DNA from: Thioalkalivibrio paradoxus ARh 1
Lineage (GTDB): Bacteria > Pseudomonadota > Gammaproteobacteria > Ectothiorhodospirales > Ectothiorhodospiraceae
Direction: 5' to 3'
DNA: 64,000 bases
Assembly: GCF_000227685.2 (NCBI RefSeq)
Contig: NZ_CP007029.1
Location: forward strand, 2,578,501-2,642,500
Of the stretch, positions 16,139 to 25,349 are shown one piece after another. The translations under genes were made by a program, and so were the position numbers. The first letter of the stretch is position 1; each line of letters opens with the position of its first letter. The notes below the pieces were generated by a model. The model saw nothing but the letters and a program-made list of their open reading frames with translations. It was not told the origin of the DNA and did no database searches.

Positions 16139-18085
16139 ATGGCAACTTCAAGCGAAGACATGAAACTGACTTTCCGGAAGTTCCGCGACGGCGACCACGA
16201 GCGCCGCGACTGGAAGGAGGCCATTTTCGAGGGCGATCATTCCCACAAGTGCCCGGTCTACGTGCACCGCACTCCGCCCTGCCAGGGCTCCTGCCCGGCG
16301 GGCGAAGACATCCGTGGCTGGCTGCAGATCGTCCGCGGCATCGAGAAGCCCGCTGGCGACATGAGCTGGCAGGAATACGCGTTCCGCCGCGCGACCGACG
16401 CCAACCCGTTCCCGTCGGTGATGGGTCGGGTCTGCCCCGCCCCCTGCGAATCCGGCTGTAACCGCAACGAGGTCGAAGACTTCGTCGGCATCAACTCGGT
16501 CGAGCAGTACATCGGCGACACCGCGCTGGACGAAGGCTTCACCTACGATCCCGCGCCGGCGCTGTCGGGCAAGAAGGTCGCGATCATCGGCGGCGGCCCT
16601 GGCGGCATGTCGGCGGCCTATCACCTGCGCCGCCGTGGCCATGCGTCGACGATCTTCGACGACCACGAAGAGCTGGGCGGGATGATGATGTACGGAATCC
16701 CCGAGTACCGGGTGCCCCGCGACCGGCTGCGCGCGGAGATGAACCGCATCCTGGCGCTCGGCGACATCGACCTGCGTCTGAACACCCGTGTCGGCAAGGA
16801 CGTCTCGATGGAAGACGTCGAGAAGGAATTCGATGCCGTCGTCTGGGCCGTCGGCTGCCAGACCGGACGCCCGCTACCGGTTCCGGGTGCCAACGCGCCG
16901 AACTGCATCGCCGGCGTCCAGTTCCTGTCCGCGTTCAACACCGGCCGGCTGAAGGTGCTGCCCACCGACAAGATCGTCTGCGTCGGTGGCGGTGATACCT
17001 CGATCGACGTCGTGTCCGTGGCCCGCCGCCTCGGCAAGATCGAAAACGACAACCCGACCGATAACCCCGAGGACGCGATCCACGGCTACGTGGCGCACGA
17101 TTCGGCGACGGCCGCGGTGCGCACCGGCGCCGCGGTCACGCTGACCTCGCTGTTCGCGAAGGAAAAGATGACCGCGGCCGAGCACGAAGTGCAGGACGCG
17201 CTGCGCGAGGGCGTCACCATCCTCGACGGCGTGATTCCGGTCGAGGTCGTGCTGAACGACAAGGGTCGCGCCACCGGGCTGAAAATGGCCAAGTGCGAGT
17301 GGGACGGCAACACGCCGAAGCCGATCGAAGGCACCGAGTTCGTGCTCGAAGCCAACCTGATCATCTCGGCGATCGGCCAGGGCGGCGATCTCACCGGTCT
17401 GGAAGCACTGGACAATGGCCGCGGCTTCATCAACAGCGACAAGTTCTACCAGGTTCCCGGCCAGGAAGGTCACTTCGTGATCGGCGACATCATTCGCCCG
17501 CACCTGCTCACCACCGCGATTGGCCACGGCCGCATCGCCGCGGACAGCATCGACCACTTCCTGCGCCACGAGGAACCGATCAAGCGCCCGCGCGTCGACG
17601 TGCATCACTTCAACCTGCTCGGCAAGCTGAAGGAAACCGGACTGACCCCCGAGGACTACAGCGGCGAGCAGGTCCGGGGTACCTCCGAAGGCAGCTTCGC
17701 GGTGCACAACTACGAGGACCGTTCGGCCCACGAGATCATCTCGCACGAAAAGCTGTTCAAGGGCCACTTCCCGTTCACCCCGCGCAACCGCCGCGAAGAG
17801 CACGGTCCGGACGCCAACGAGGTCATCGGCCATTTCGAGGAGCGCATGAAGGCGCTCAGCACCGAACAGGCTCAGGAAGAGGCCAAGCGCTGCATGAGCT
17901 GCGGCATGTGCTTCGAGTGCGACAACTGCGTGATCTACTGCCCGCAGACCGCGGTGTACCGGGTGCCGAAAAAGCAGTCCGCGACCGGCCGCTATGTCGC
18001 GACCGACTATGGCAAGTGCATCGGCTGCCATATCTGTGCCGAGGTCTGCCCGACCGGCTACATCGACATGGCGATGGGTGAGTAA
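16139..18085 (+). CDS. dsrL: DsrL, iron-sulfur flavoprotein NAD(P)-linked oxidoreductase
   Basis: The 648-aa protein resembles the small subunit of glutamate synthase. It has an N-terminal cluster domain (CQGSCPAGEDIRGW, CPAPCESGCNRNEV), an FAD Rossmann motif VAIIGGGPGGMSAAYHL near residue 145 and a second nucleotide site IVCVGGGDTSIDV near residue 280. Two C-terminal ferredoxin motifs follow: CMSCGMCFECDNCVIYCP and CIGCHICAEVCP. In Allochromatium DsrL is the physiological NAD(P)-linked electron partner of reverse DsrAB and is essential for sulfur oxidation. It overlaps none of its neighbours; dsrJ starts 2 bases after its stop. Confidence 0.97.
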   Translation: MATSSEDMKLTFRKFRDGDHERRDWKEAIFEGDHSHKCPVYVHRTPPCQGSCPAGEDIRGWLQIVRGIEKPAGDMSWQEYAFRRATDANPFPSVMGRVCPAPCESGCNRNEVEDFVGINSVEQYIGDTALDEGFTYDPAPALSGKKVAIIGGGPGGMSAAYHLRRRGHASTIFDDHEELGGMMMYGIPEYRVPRDRLRAEMNRILALGDIDLRLNTRVGKDVSMEDVEKEFDAVVWAVGCQTGRPLPVPGANAPNCIAGVQFLSAFNTGRLKVLPTDKIVCVGGGDTSIDVVSVARRLGKIENDNPTDNPEDAIHGYVAHDSATAAVRTGAAVTLTSLFAKEKMTAAEHEVQDALREGVTILDGVIPVEVVLNDKGRATGLKMAKCEWDGNTPKPIEGTEFVLEANLIISAIGQGGDLTGLEALDNGRGFINSDKFYQVPGQEGHFVIGDIIRPHLLTTAIGHGRIAADSIDHFLRHEEPIKRPRVDVHHFNLLGKLKETGLTPEDYSGEQVRGTSEGSFAVHNYEDRSAHEIISHEKLFKGHFPFTPRNRREEHGPDANEVIGHFEERMKALSTEQAQEEAKRCMSCGMCFECDNCVIYCPQTAVYRVPKKQSATGRYVATDYGKCIGCHICAEVCPTGYIDMAMGE

Positions 18086-18086
18086 C

Positions 18087-18572
18087 GTGCTGCGTGGATT
18101 CACCCCGTTCGGCCTGTCCCTGCCAGCCCTGGTGCTGGCAGGGCTGGCCCTGACGCTTGCAGGCTGTGGCAAGGTCGAACCGCCGGATCCGGCGCTGCTC
18201 GCGGAAGCGCGCGGCGATCAGTGCGTCAAGGATCCCGATGTGATGCGTCGGGATCACATGAAGATCCTGATGCACGAACGCGACGAGGCGAAGCGCTTCG
18301 GGCGGCGCAACCCCGATCACAGCTTCGTGGGATGCATCGACTGCCACGTGTCGCCGACCGCAAGCCGTGACGAACCTTCGACCCACTTCTGCCTCGCCTG
18401 CCACGAGTTCAACGCCGTGCGGATGGACTGCTTCCAGTGCCACACCGACCAGCCGTCGGACAGCGCGCCGATGCCGCGCCAGAGCGCCGACGTCGAGAGC
18501 CTGCTTGACCAGCATCTCGCGGCACAGGACACGGGCGGACCGAGGTCCGTCCAGGAGATACCGACACCATGA
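18087..18572 (+). CDS. dsrJ: DsrJ, periplasmic trihaem cytochrome c
   Basis: From GTG 18087 the product is 161 aa; a GTG at 18078 overlapping dsrL would add three residues. Three CxxCH haem sites are at residues 83-87 (CIDCH), 102-106 (CLACH) and 115-119 (CFQCH). Cys46 matches the unusual axial cysteine ligand described for Allochromatium DsrJ. The N-terminal hydrophobic segment ends TLAGC, a good lipobox at Cys27, so the protein may be lipid-anchored instead of signal-anchored. It is the periplasmic cytochrome of DsrMKJOP. Its end overlaps dsrO by 4 bases. Confidence 0.93.
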   Translation: MLRGFTPFGLSLPALVLAGLALTLAGCGKVEPPDPALLAEARGDQCVKDPDVMRRDHMKILMHERDEAKRFGRRNPDHSFVGCIDCHVSPTASRDEPSTHFCLACHEFNAVRMDCFQCHTDQPSDSAPMPRQSADVESLLDQHLAAQDTGGPRSVQEIPTP

Positions 18573-19315
18573 GCAACGAGAGCAACGCGAACCTCTCGCG
18601 CCGGCAGTTCATCACCGGTGCTGCCGCGACGGTGGCCGGCCTCACCGTCGCGCCAGGCGTCTTCCTGCTGAAACCCGCGGGCGCTGCCAGCGGCAACGGC
18701 AACGGCGAAAAACCGCGCTGGGGGCTGCTGATCGACACCAACAAGTGTGCCGACGGCTGCACCGCCTGCGTGCGCGCCTGCCACGAGGAAAACGGCGTTC
18801 GCAGCCTCGGCCGCCCCGCCACCGATGCCCAGTGGATCCGCAAGGTGAACCTGACCGACCAGGCGACGGGTCACCAGCATTCGCTGCCGGTGATGTGCCA
18901 GCACTGCGAGCATCCGCCCTGCGTCGACGTCTGTCCGACCAAGGCATCGTTCATCCGCCCGGACGGTATCGTGCTGGTCGACAAGCATACTTGCATCGGC
19001 TGCCGTTACTGCATGATGGCCTGCCCGTACAAGGCGCGCTCGTTCATCCACGAGCCGCTGACCGACCAGAAGCCTCACGCCCCGCGGGGTAAGGGCACGG
19101 TCGAGAGCTGCACGCTGTGCGTCCACAAGGTCGATCGCGGAGACGGCACGACCGCCTGCGTCGAGGCCTGCAACCGCGACGGCCACCAGGCGATGGTGTT
19201 CGGCGACCTCAATGATCCGGACAGCGAGATCTCGCAGCGCATGAAGCAGTACGGAAGCACTGCCATCCGAGCCGACCTGCGCCTGAATCCGGGCGTACGC
19301 TATCAGGGAATCTGA
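18569..19315 (+). CDS. dsrO: DsrO, periplasmic ferredoxin subunit
   Basis: The 248-aa protein starts with a twin-arginine signal (NLSRRQFITGAAAT), so it is exported folded. It carries four cluster motifs: CADGCTACVRACHEE, CQHCEHPPCVDVCP, CIGCRYCMMACP and CTLCVHKVDRGDGTTACVEAC. These are typical of the DmsB/HmeA family. DsrO transfers electrons between DsrJ and the quinone-interacting DsrP. Coupling to dsrJ is by a 4-base overlap, and dsrP starts 5 bases after its stop. Confidence 0.97.
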   Translation: MSNESNANLSRRQFITGAAATVAGLTVAPGVFLLKPAGAASGNGNGEKPRWGLLIDTNKCADGCTACVRACHEENGVRSLGRPATDAQWIRKVNLTDQATGHQHSLPVMCQHCEHPPCVDVCPTKASFIRPDGIVLVDKHTCIGCRYCMMACPYKARSFIHEPLTDQKPHAPRGKGTVESCTLCVHKVDRGDGTTACVEACNRDGHQAMVFGDLNDPDSEISQRMKQYGSTAIRADLRLNPGVRYQGI

Positions 19316-19320
19316 GACCG

Positions 19321-20577
19321 ATGAGTCAGACCACAATCAAGACCCATTTCCGGGAGATCGAGGGGCGCAGCCCGCTGTACCTGGCGTTGCTCGGCGGCCT
19401 GCTGGTGCTGGTCGGGCTCGGACTGCTCGCCGCGCTGATGAAGGGCACCCACGGGCACCATATCACCGGTATGAACAATCAGGTGGTCTGGGGCCTGCCG
19501 CATATCTTCGCGATCCTGATGATCGTTGCCGCATCCGGCGCGTTGAACGCGGCGTCGTTCGCGTCGGTGTTCGGACGCGTCGTGTACAAGCCGCTGGCAC
19601 GCGTTTCCGCGCTGCTCGCGATGACGCTGCTGATCGGCGGTCTGGTGGTTCTGGTGCTCGACCTCGGCCGGCCGGATCGGCTGATCATCGCGATGACGCA
19701 CTACAACTTCAAGTCGATCTTCGCCTGGAACATCTTCCTGTACACCGGATTCCTCGCCATCGTCGCGGTTTACCTCTGGTTCATGATGGAGAACCGGATG
19801 AACCGCTATGTGCCGATCGCCGGCTACGCCGCGTTCCTCTGGCGGCTGATCCTGACCACCGGTACCGGCTCGATCTTCGGATTCCTGGTCGCGCGCGAAG
19901 CCTACGACGCCGCGATCCTGGCACCGCTGTTCATCGCGATGTCGTTCTCGCTGGGGATGGCGGTATTCATCCTGGTGACCCTGGCCAGTTTCCTGGGCAC
20001 CGGCCGCCCGCTCGGCGACCTGATCCTCCGGCGCATGAAGAACCTGCTCGGAGTCTTCGTCGCCGGCGTGCTGTACTTCGTGCTGGTCTATCACCTGACC
20101 AACCTGTACGCAACGCGGCTGCACAGCGTCGAAGCGTTCGTGTTGCTGCACGGTGGCATCTACACCTTCCTGTTCTGGTTCGTGCAGATCCTGATCGGCA
20201 GCCTGATCCCGCTGGTGATGCTGTTCCATCCCGTGTGGAGCCAATCCCGCAAGGTCATCGCGACCGCGGCGGCGCTGGTGCTGGTCGGCGGCTTCGCACA
20301 GCTGTACGTGATCGTGATCGGCGGTCAGGCCTACCCGCTCGACCTGTTCCCCGGCTACGATTCCAGCAGCGCGTTCTTCGACGGTGTGGTCGCCGGCTAC
20401 TCGCCGTCGCTGGTCGAATGGATGCTGGGGATCGGCGGCGTCGGCTTCGCGTTCCTGCTGTTCGCGGTCGCGCTGAAGTTCCTGCGCTTCCTGCCGACCA
20501 GCCTCGCCGACGACAAGATCGATCCGCACGCAGCCCGTGCGTCGGCTGCTGAGCGGCCGGCGACCGCCGGGGCATGA
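19321..20577 (+). CDS. dsrP: DsrP, NrfD-family membrane subunit
   Basis: The 418-aa protein has about ten membrane helices, starting LYLALLGGLLVLVGLGLLAA and including LARVSALLAMTLLIGGLVV. It has the RPDRL and MNRYVPIAGYAAF loops of the NrfD/HybB family. It exchanges electrons with the quinone pool and with DsrO. It ends the DsrMKJOP set; dsrN follows after 36 bases. Confidence 0.95.
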   Translation: MSQTTIKTHFREIEGRSPLYLALLGGLLVLVGLGLLAALMKGTHGHHITGMNNQVVWGLPHIFAILMIVAASGALNAASFASVFGRVVYKPLARVSALLAMTLLIGGLVVLVLDLGRPDRLIIAMTHYNFKSIFAWNIFLYTGFLAIVAVYLWFMMENRMNRYVPIAGYAAFLWRLILTTGTGSIFGFLVAREAYDAAILAPLFIAMSFSLGMAVFILVTLASFLGTGRPLGDLILRRMKNLLGVFVAGVLYFVLVYHLTNLYATRLHSVEAFVLLHGGIYTFLFWFVQILIGSLIPLVMLFHPVWSQSRKVIATAAALVLVGGFAQLYVIVIGGQAYPLDLFPGYDSSSAFFDGVVAGYSPSLVEWMLGIGGVGFAFLLFAVALKFLRFLPTSLADDKIDPHAARASAAERPATAGA

Positions 20578-20613
20578 CCCCGGTCGGTCCGGGCGCGGCG
20601 GGCTGCTGAGCGC

Positions 20614-22047
20614 ATGGCCCGGTTGCTGATCTCCGCCGCGCACAAGTCGTCCGGAAAGACCACGATCTCGACCGGCCTGTGCGCGGCGCTCGCCGCGCGC
20701 GGGCAGCCGGTCCAACCGTTCAAGAAGGGTCCCGACTACATCGACCCACTCTGGCTCGGCCGTGCGGCCGGCCGGCCCTGCGTCAATCTCGATTTCAACA
20801 CCATGTCGCACCAGGAGATCCGGGAAGCGGTCGGCACCCGGACCGGAGCGAGCGATGTCGCGCTGATCGAGGGCAACAAGGGCCTGTACGACGGGCTGGA
20901 TCTCGAAGGGTCCAACAGCAACGCCGCGCTCGCCCGGCTGCTGCAGGCCCCGGTCGTGCTGGTGATCGACAGCCGCGGCGTGACCCGCGGCGTCGCGCCA
21001 CTGCTGCTCGGCTACCAGGCGTTCGAACGCGACATCCAGATCGCCGGCGTGATCCTGAACCGGGTCGGCGGCAGCCGCCACGGATCGAAGCTGCGCGCGG
21101 TGATCGAGCACTACACCGACATCCCGGTATTGGGCATGGTGTCCGAGAACGCCGACCTCCAGATTCTGGAACGCCATCTCGGCCTGATCCCGAGCAACGA
21201 GCACGCCGCAGCCGACGCGCAGATCCAGCGCCTGGCGCGCGTGATCGAAGCCGAGGTCGACGTGCAGCGGATCGGCGGGCTCGGGCAGACGGCGCCTCCC
21301 CTGCCACGCGCGCCCGCCACCGCCCCTGCGCCCGACGCGGCGCGGGTCCGAATCGCGGTCGCGCGCGACGCGGCCTTCGGCTTCTACTACGCAACCGACC
21401 TCGAGGCACTGGAACAGGCCGGAGCGGAGCTGCTGTTCTTCGACGCGCTGCAGGACACCGAGTTGCCGCCGGCGGACGGCCTGTTCATCGGCGGCGGCTT
21501 TCCCGAGAGCCGCATGCGGGAACTGGAGGCCAATGCATCGATGCGGGAATCTGTGCGCGCCGCGATCGAATCCGGCCTGCCGGCCTACGCCGAGTGCGGC
21601 GGATTGATGTATCTGGCCCGGGGCATCACCTGGAACGGAACACGCTGCGCGATGGCGGGCGTATTGCCGGGCGAAGTGGTGATGCACGCCCGACCCCAGG
21701 GCCGCGGCTATGTGCGTCTGGAAGAAACCGGACAGCTGCCCTGGCCCGCCGCCGATTCGGCGCCTGACGTCCCGGATTCCCGTCCGTTCGCGTTCGGTGC
21801 CCACGAGTTTCATTACTCGGCGCTGGAACCGATGCCCGCCGGCACCGTCTATGCGTACCGGGTGCTGCGGGGGCATGGGATCGACGGCCGCCACGACGGC
21901 ATCGTGTACCGGAACCTGCTGGCGAGTTACAGCCATCTGCGGCACAGTGCGCAGAATCCCTGGGCGGACCGCTTTGTCGCATTCGTACGCGGCGTGCAAG
22001 CGGACCGCTCCAGACGCACCCCAATTCGAACAAGGAGTAACGCATGA
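20614..22047 (+). CDS. dsrN: DsrN, sirohaem amidase (cobyrinic acid a,c-diamide synthase family)
   Basis: The 477-aa protein has a P-loop (SAAHKSSGKTTIS) at the N-terminus and a class-I glutamine amidotransferase domain with the nucleophile in YAECGGLMYLA near residue 328. Homology is to CobB/CbiA, but in dsr operons it converts sirohaem to its amide, the form found in DsrAB. The linker near residues 225-250 is Pro/Ala-rich. Its stop overlaps the dsrR start in ATGA. Confidence 0.95.
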   Translation: MARLLISAAHKSSGKTTISTGLCAALAARGQPVQPFKKGPDYIDPLWLGRAAGRPCVNLDFNTMSHQEIREAVGTRTGASDVALIEGNKGLYDGLDLEGSNSNAALARLLQAPVVLVIDSRGVTRGVAPLLLGYQAFERDIQIAGVILNRVGGSRHGSKLRAVIEHYTDIPVLGMVSENADLQILERHLGLIPSNEHAAADAQIQRLARVIEAEVDVQRIGGLGQTAPPLPRAPATAPAPDAARVRIAVARDAAFGFYYATDLEALEQAGAELLFFDALQDTELPPADGLFIGGGFPESRMRELEANASMRESVRAAIESGLPAYAECGGLMYLARGITWNGTRCAMAGVLPGEVVMHARPQGRGYVRLEETGQLPWPAADSAPDVPDSRPFAFGAHEFHYSALEPMPAGTVYAYRVLRGHGIDGRHDGIVYRNLLASYSHLRHSAQNPWADRFVAFVRGVQADRSRRTPIRTRSNA

Positions 22048-22382
22048 TCACGATTACCCCTGCGGCTGCAAAGCAGATCAAGGAATCGGCGCAGCAGAGC
22101 GGCATCGAAGGGGCTTCGCTGCGGCTTGCCGCGAAGCGCAGCCCGGACGGCGGCATCGACTACGGCATGGGCTTCGAGGAGCACGAGAAGGACAGCGACC
22201 TGACCTTCAAGAGCAGCGGCGTGAACCTGGTGGTCGAACCGGGCAGCGTCGAGCTGTTGAAGAACGCCGTGCTCGATTACGTCGAGCTGGAACCCGGCGA
22301 GCACCGCTTCATCTTCATGAACCCGAACGATCCCAACTATCGTCCGCCGGATGGCCTGAACGCGCCGCCGATCAAGGACTGA
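22044..22382 (+). CDS. dsrR: DsrR, IscA-like protein lacking cluster cysteines
   Basis: The 112-aa protein has the A-type scaffold fold (MITITPAAAKQIKESAQQSG; GGIDYGMGFEEHE) but none of the three conserved cysteines. This is exactly the situation in Allochromatium DsrR, reported to be needed post-transcriptionally for full dsr expression, not for cluster delivery. It is the last dsr gene here; dsrS does not follow. Confidence 0.94.
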   Translation: MITITPAAAKQIKESAQQSGIEGASLRLAAKRSPDGGIDYGMGFEEHEKDSDLTFKSSGVNLVVEPGSVELLKNAVLDYVELEPGEHRFIFMNPNDPNYRPPDGLNAPPIKD

Positions 22383-22479
22383 CGGGCGGCAACGACGGCC
22401 GGCTGCCGCGTTTCACCCCGGTGCGCTGCACTATTGGTACCGGGGGAGGGCCGCGGCCACAGCGCGCGTTCGGGTACCA

Positions 22480-23154
22480 TCAGACCTCGGCCCACATCCG
22501 CATCAGGTTGGCGCGGATCCGGCCGGTCCGGCGCGTCAGGTCGCCTTCGGGGTCCTGGTCGCGGAGGGCGTCTTCGACCTGCTGGAGATCGAACAACAGG
22601 CGCCGGCGTTCCGGCTCGCGCACCATCGATTCGGCCCAGGCCACCGCGACCAACCGCTCGCCATGGGTCACCGGCAGAACCCGGTGCAGGCTCGACGACG
22701 GGTAGATCACCGCATCGCCAGCCCCCAGTTTCACCTGCTGCTCGCCGAACTCGGTTTCGATCACGAGTTCGCCGCCGCCATAGCGGTCCGCCTCGTTCAG
22801 GAACACCGTCACCGACACGTCCGAGCGGTAACGCCCGCCTTCGGGTCCCATCACCGGGTCGTCGACATGCGGGCCATAGCTCATTCCCGGCTGGTAGCGC
22901 GCGAAGAACGCCCCCGACAGGCGCCGCGGCTGCGCGGCCGCCTGGAACCGCGGGTGGCGATACAGCGGGAGCAGCACCCACTGGTTCAGCTGCGCGATGC
23001 GCTGGTCCGCCGGGTCCGCTTCCTGGTTCGCTTTCACTCGGCGCGCATCGCCGCCGGCCGAGGCTCGCCCATCGACGAACGGCATGTCGGCCAGCACGGT
23101 CCGCACGCGCTCGAGCTGTGCGGCATCGAGGACCTTGGGTAGGGTGATCAGCAT
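22480..23154 (-). CDS. PKHD-type Fe(II)/2-oxoglutarate hydroxylase (PiuC/YbiX family)
   Basis: I use the ATG giving MLITLPKVLDAAQLERV (224 aa), matching PiuC/YbiX starts. The iron ligands are His96-x-Asp98 (GPHVDDPVM) and His157 (SSSLHRVLPVTHGER), with Arg167 for 2-oxoglutarate. PiuC-type genes are often next to siderophore receptors, but none is here. It is convergent with dsrR; the 97-bp gap shows no clear terminator. It is the second dioxygenase flanking the dsr operon. Confidence 0.9.
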   Translation of the reverse strand: MLITLPKVLDAAQLERVRTVLADMPFVDGRASAGGDARRVKANQEADPADQRIAQLNQWVLLPLYRHPRFQAAAQPRRLSGAFFARYQPGMSYGPHVDDPVMGPEGGRYRSDVSVTVFLNEADRYGGGELVIETEFGEQQVKLGAGDAVIYPSSSLHRVLPVTHGERLVAVAWAESMVREPERRRLLFDLQQVEDALRDQDPEGDLTRRTGRIRANLMRMWAEV

Positions 23155-23188
23155 CGTGGCCTTTCGAAGTTGTGCCGCGTGCCGCGGT

Positions 23189-24274
23189 TCAGGTCCGGAC
23201 CCGCAGGTTCGGCTGCAACTCGGCCAACCGGTCGTCTTCGACCGGCCAGCCGTCCGGGGACTCCTCCAGGAAACGGCGTGCGACGGCAAGCCAGTGTTCG
23301 CGTGCCGGAGCCACCTGGGCCTTCAACACTGCCAGCGGCGCCCCGGCGACCCAGCGATCGTAGGCATCGCGCAGCTGCGGAAACAACAGCGCGCGCATAC
23401 CGGTCAGGTTCGCGAAGTAGAAGTGAATCGCGCCGTCCGCACCGTCTTCGAGCAACGCCGGCAGTGTCGTCAGGCAGTCGGCCAGGTGGTCCCGAACCGC
23501 CCGGGCGACCACCTCGCCCCGACTGCCGGCGACCTCGAGCACGCGCTGCTGCCAGGCCGGCCCGAGCCGTTGCCCCGCAAGCACCTCGCCGACCTCGTGC
23601 CAAACCGCCGCCTCGACCTCGCTGTCGGTCATCCGCTCCAGCGTCGCGGGATCCGCCGCATCAAAGCCATAGGCCCGGAGCGCCCGCGCCAGCGGATCGT
23701 CCGCCGGCGCGCCGCGCATCTGCCAGGCCTCGACGGTTTCGAACAATAGCCGGCGCACCGACTCGCGGCGTACGAAGATCAGGTTTCCGCGCGACATCGC
23801 CGGCGGTGCCGCCAGGTCGCGGGCGCTTTCCTCGCCAACGATATAGACCCGGTAGTCGTCGAAATCCTCGCGCCGCAGCAGCGCGCCCAGGAAGAACAGC
23901 GGGCGGGCGCCGCGTCCATAGCCGGCCCCGTACACCAGCCCGTGCGGATCCAGCCGGCGGTTCACCGCATCCTGGTCGAACGGGTCGTGGCGGGTCGCGC
24001 CGAGCGGCAGCGCCTCCGGGGCCAGCCCTTCCAGCTGTTCCCAGCCCTGTTCGCGTTGGCTGACCCAGTCTCCGACCTCCTGGTGGTTCAACGCGGCCGA
24101 GAACGGCAGGCGTCGTTCCCAGCGGTAAAACTCGCGCATCTTCAGCAGATACGTGCACAGGGAGTAGTTCCCGGCATGTTCGGCGTCGGCAATGTCGCAG
24201 TTACGCTGTACCGCCGCACGCAGCTCGCTCAGCCCGTCCCCGGAAAGCACGGATTCGAAAGTCGCTTGGGTCAT
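23189..24274 (-). CDS. Conserved protein of unknown function (Sfum_1244-like)
   Basis: The 361-aa soluble protein (LRAAVQRNCDIADAEHAGNYSLCTYLLKMREFYRW split across its start, YGAGYGRGARPLFFLGALL, HEVGEVLAGQRLG) has no signal, membrane helix or catalytic motif I can name. I recall similar proteins annotated as Sfum_1244 family in sulfur-metabolising bacteria, with modest certainty. It has a YSLCTYLLKMREFYRWE core and an internal WHEVGE. It lies 34 bases before the hydroxylase gene on the same strand, so the two are probably co-transcribed. Confidence 0.7.
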   Translation of the reverse strand: MTQATFESVLSGDGLSELRAAVQRNCDIADAEHAGNYSLCTYLLKMREFYRWERRLPFSAALNHQEVGDWVSQREQGWEQLEGLAPEALPLGATRHDPFDQDAVNRRLDPHGLVYGAGYGRGARPLFFLGALLRREDFDDYRVYIVGEESARDLAAPPAMSRGNLIFVRRESVRRLLFETVEAWQMRGAPADDPLARALRAYGFDAADPATLERMTDSEVEAAVWHEVGEVLAGQRLGPAWQQRVLEVAGSRGEVVARAVRDHLADCLTTLPALLEDGADGAIHFYFANLTGMRALLFPQLRDAYDRWVAGAPLAVLKAQVAPAREHWLAVARRFLEESPDGWPVEDDRLAELQPNLRVRT

Positions 24275-24599
24275 CGATAACGCCGCCCCTGATAATCGCC
24301 CCCGGTCTCAGTGCCCGTGCCGATCCCCTTCTGCCGCGTGGCCGACGCACATGCCCGGCGGCGTTGCGGCAATCCCACCCGCGCTTCCGCGGATTCCGGC
24401 GCAGCCTGGTCGCACCAGGAGACATCGTCACGAGTCGTGATCGCATTCTGACCGATGGCCCGAAGCATGGAAACCCATCCCTGCCGCCAGTGCGTGTTCC
24501 GGCCGATGCTGCGATCCAGCGCCGAAATGTCCGCCAGCCGGCGGCCGATCCGTGTGGGTTTGGCGAAGACTGCCTCGCGACCCGCTAGAATCCCAATCC
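24275..24599. other. 325-bp divergent gap with no gene seen
   Basis: The interval separates the divergent unknown 361-aa gene and the HAD gene. Frames here are short and look like noise. No tRNA, terminator hairpin or clear promoter pair was found; it presumably holds both promoters. Confidence 0.4.
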
Positions 24600-25349
24600 A
24601 TGAACGCCCATCCTGCTGCGGTGGCCGCGATCCAGGTGCGCGTGCGCTGCATTACCTTCGATCTGGACGACACGCTGTGGCCGGTGATGCCCGCAATCCA
24701 CCGGGCCGAGGCGCGCTTTTACGATTGGTTGCGGATCCACGCTCCACAGGTCTGCGAACGCTACACACCGCAGGCATTGATCGACGCCCGCAGCGGTTTC
24801 ATGCGCGCCGCTCCTGCGTCGGAGCGCCACGACCTGACCCGCCTGCGCAAACGCTGGCTGCGCGCGCTTGCGCTCGAGACCGGTGCCAACCCCGCGCGCC
24901 TGGAATCGGAGGGGTTCGACGTGTTCTGGGAGGCCCGCAACGAGGTCGACCCGGACCCCGAAGCCGCATCGGTACTGGACACGCTGTCCCGGCATTTCCA
25001 GATCGGCGCAATCAGCAACGGCAACGCGGACGTGTTCCGTACCCCGCTCGGACCGTACTTCGATTTCGCGCTGCCGGCAGCCGAGGCGGGCGCCGCCAAG
25101 CCGGATCCGGAAATTTTCCGCGCTGCCGCCCGCCGCGCGGGCGTTCGGCCCGAATCCATGCTGCATATCGGCGACGACGCCGTCTGCGACGTGCTGGGTG
25201 CGCGCAACGCCGGCCTGCATGCCGGCTGGTTCAACCCGGGCACCATGCCCTGGGCGCAGCGCGAGCCCACGCCGGATCTCACCTTCGGCCGGCTGGGCCA
25301 GATACCCGTCCGGCTCGGTTTGATCAGACCTGCGCCGTTGCGGCCATGA
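24600..25349 (+). CDS. HAD-superfamily phosphatase (YigB-like)
   Basis: The 249-aa protein has all HAD motifs: FDLDDTLW (motif I), SNGNAD (II), the lysine in AAKPDPEIF (III) and GDDAVCDVLGA (IV). The subtype resembles E. coli YigB, which dephosphorylates a riboflavin intermediate; specificity here is inferred. The ATG at 24600 is preferred over an upstream in-frame ATG. Its 3' end overlaps the convergent kdsB by 26 bp. Confidence 0.87.
   Translation: MNAHPAAVAAIQVRVRCITFDLDDTLWPVMPAIHRAEARFYDWLRIHAPQVCERYTPQALIDARSGFMRAAPASERHDLTRLRKRWLRALALETGANPARLESEGFDVFWEARNEVDPDPEAASVLDTLSRHFQIGAISNGNADVFRTPLGPYFDFALPAAEAGAAKPDPEIFRAAARRAGVRPESMLHIGDDAVCDVLGARNAGLHAGWFNPGTMPWAQREPTPDLTFGRLGQIPVRLGLIRPAPLRP

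Noticed and set aside
19303-21999. 898-codon open frame on the minus strand opposite dsrP and dsrN
   Set aside because: dsrP and dsrN are certain, and the antisense translation is rich in His, Gln, Arg and Asp with no motif.
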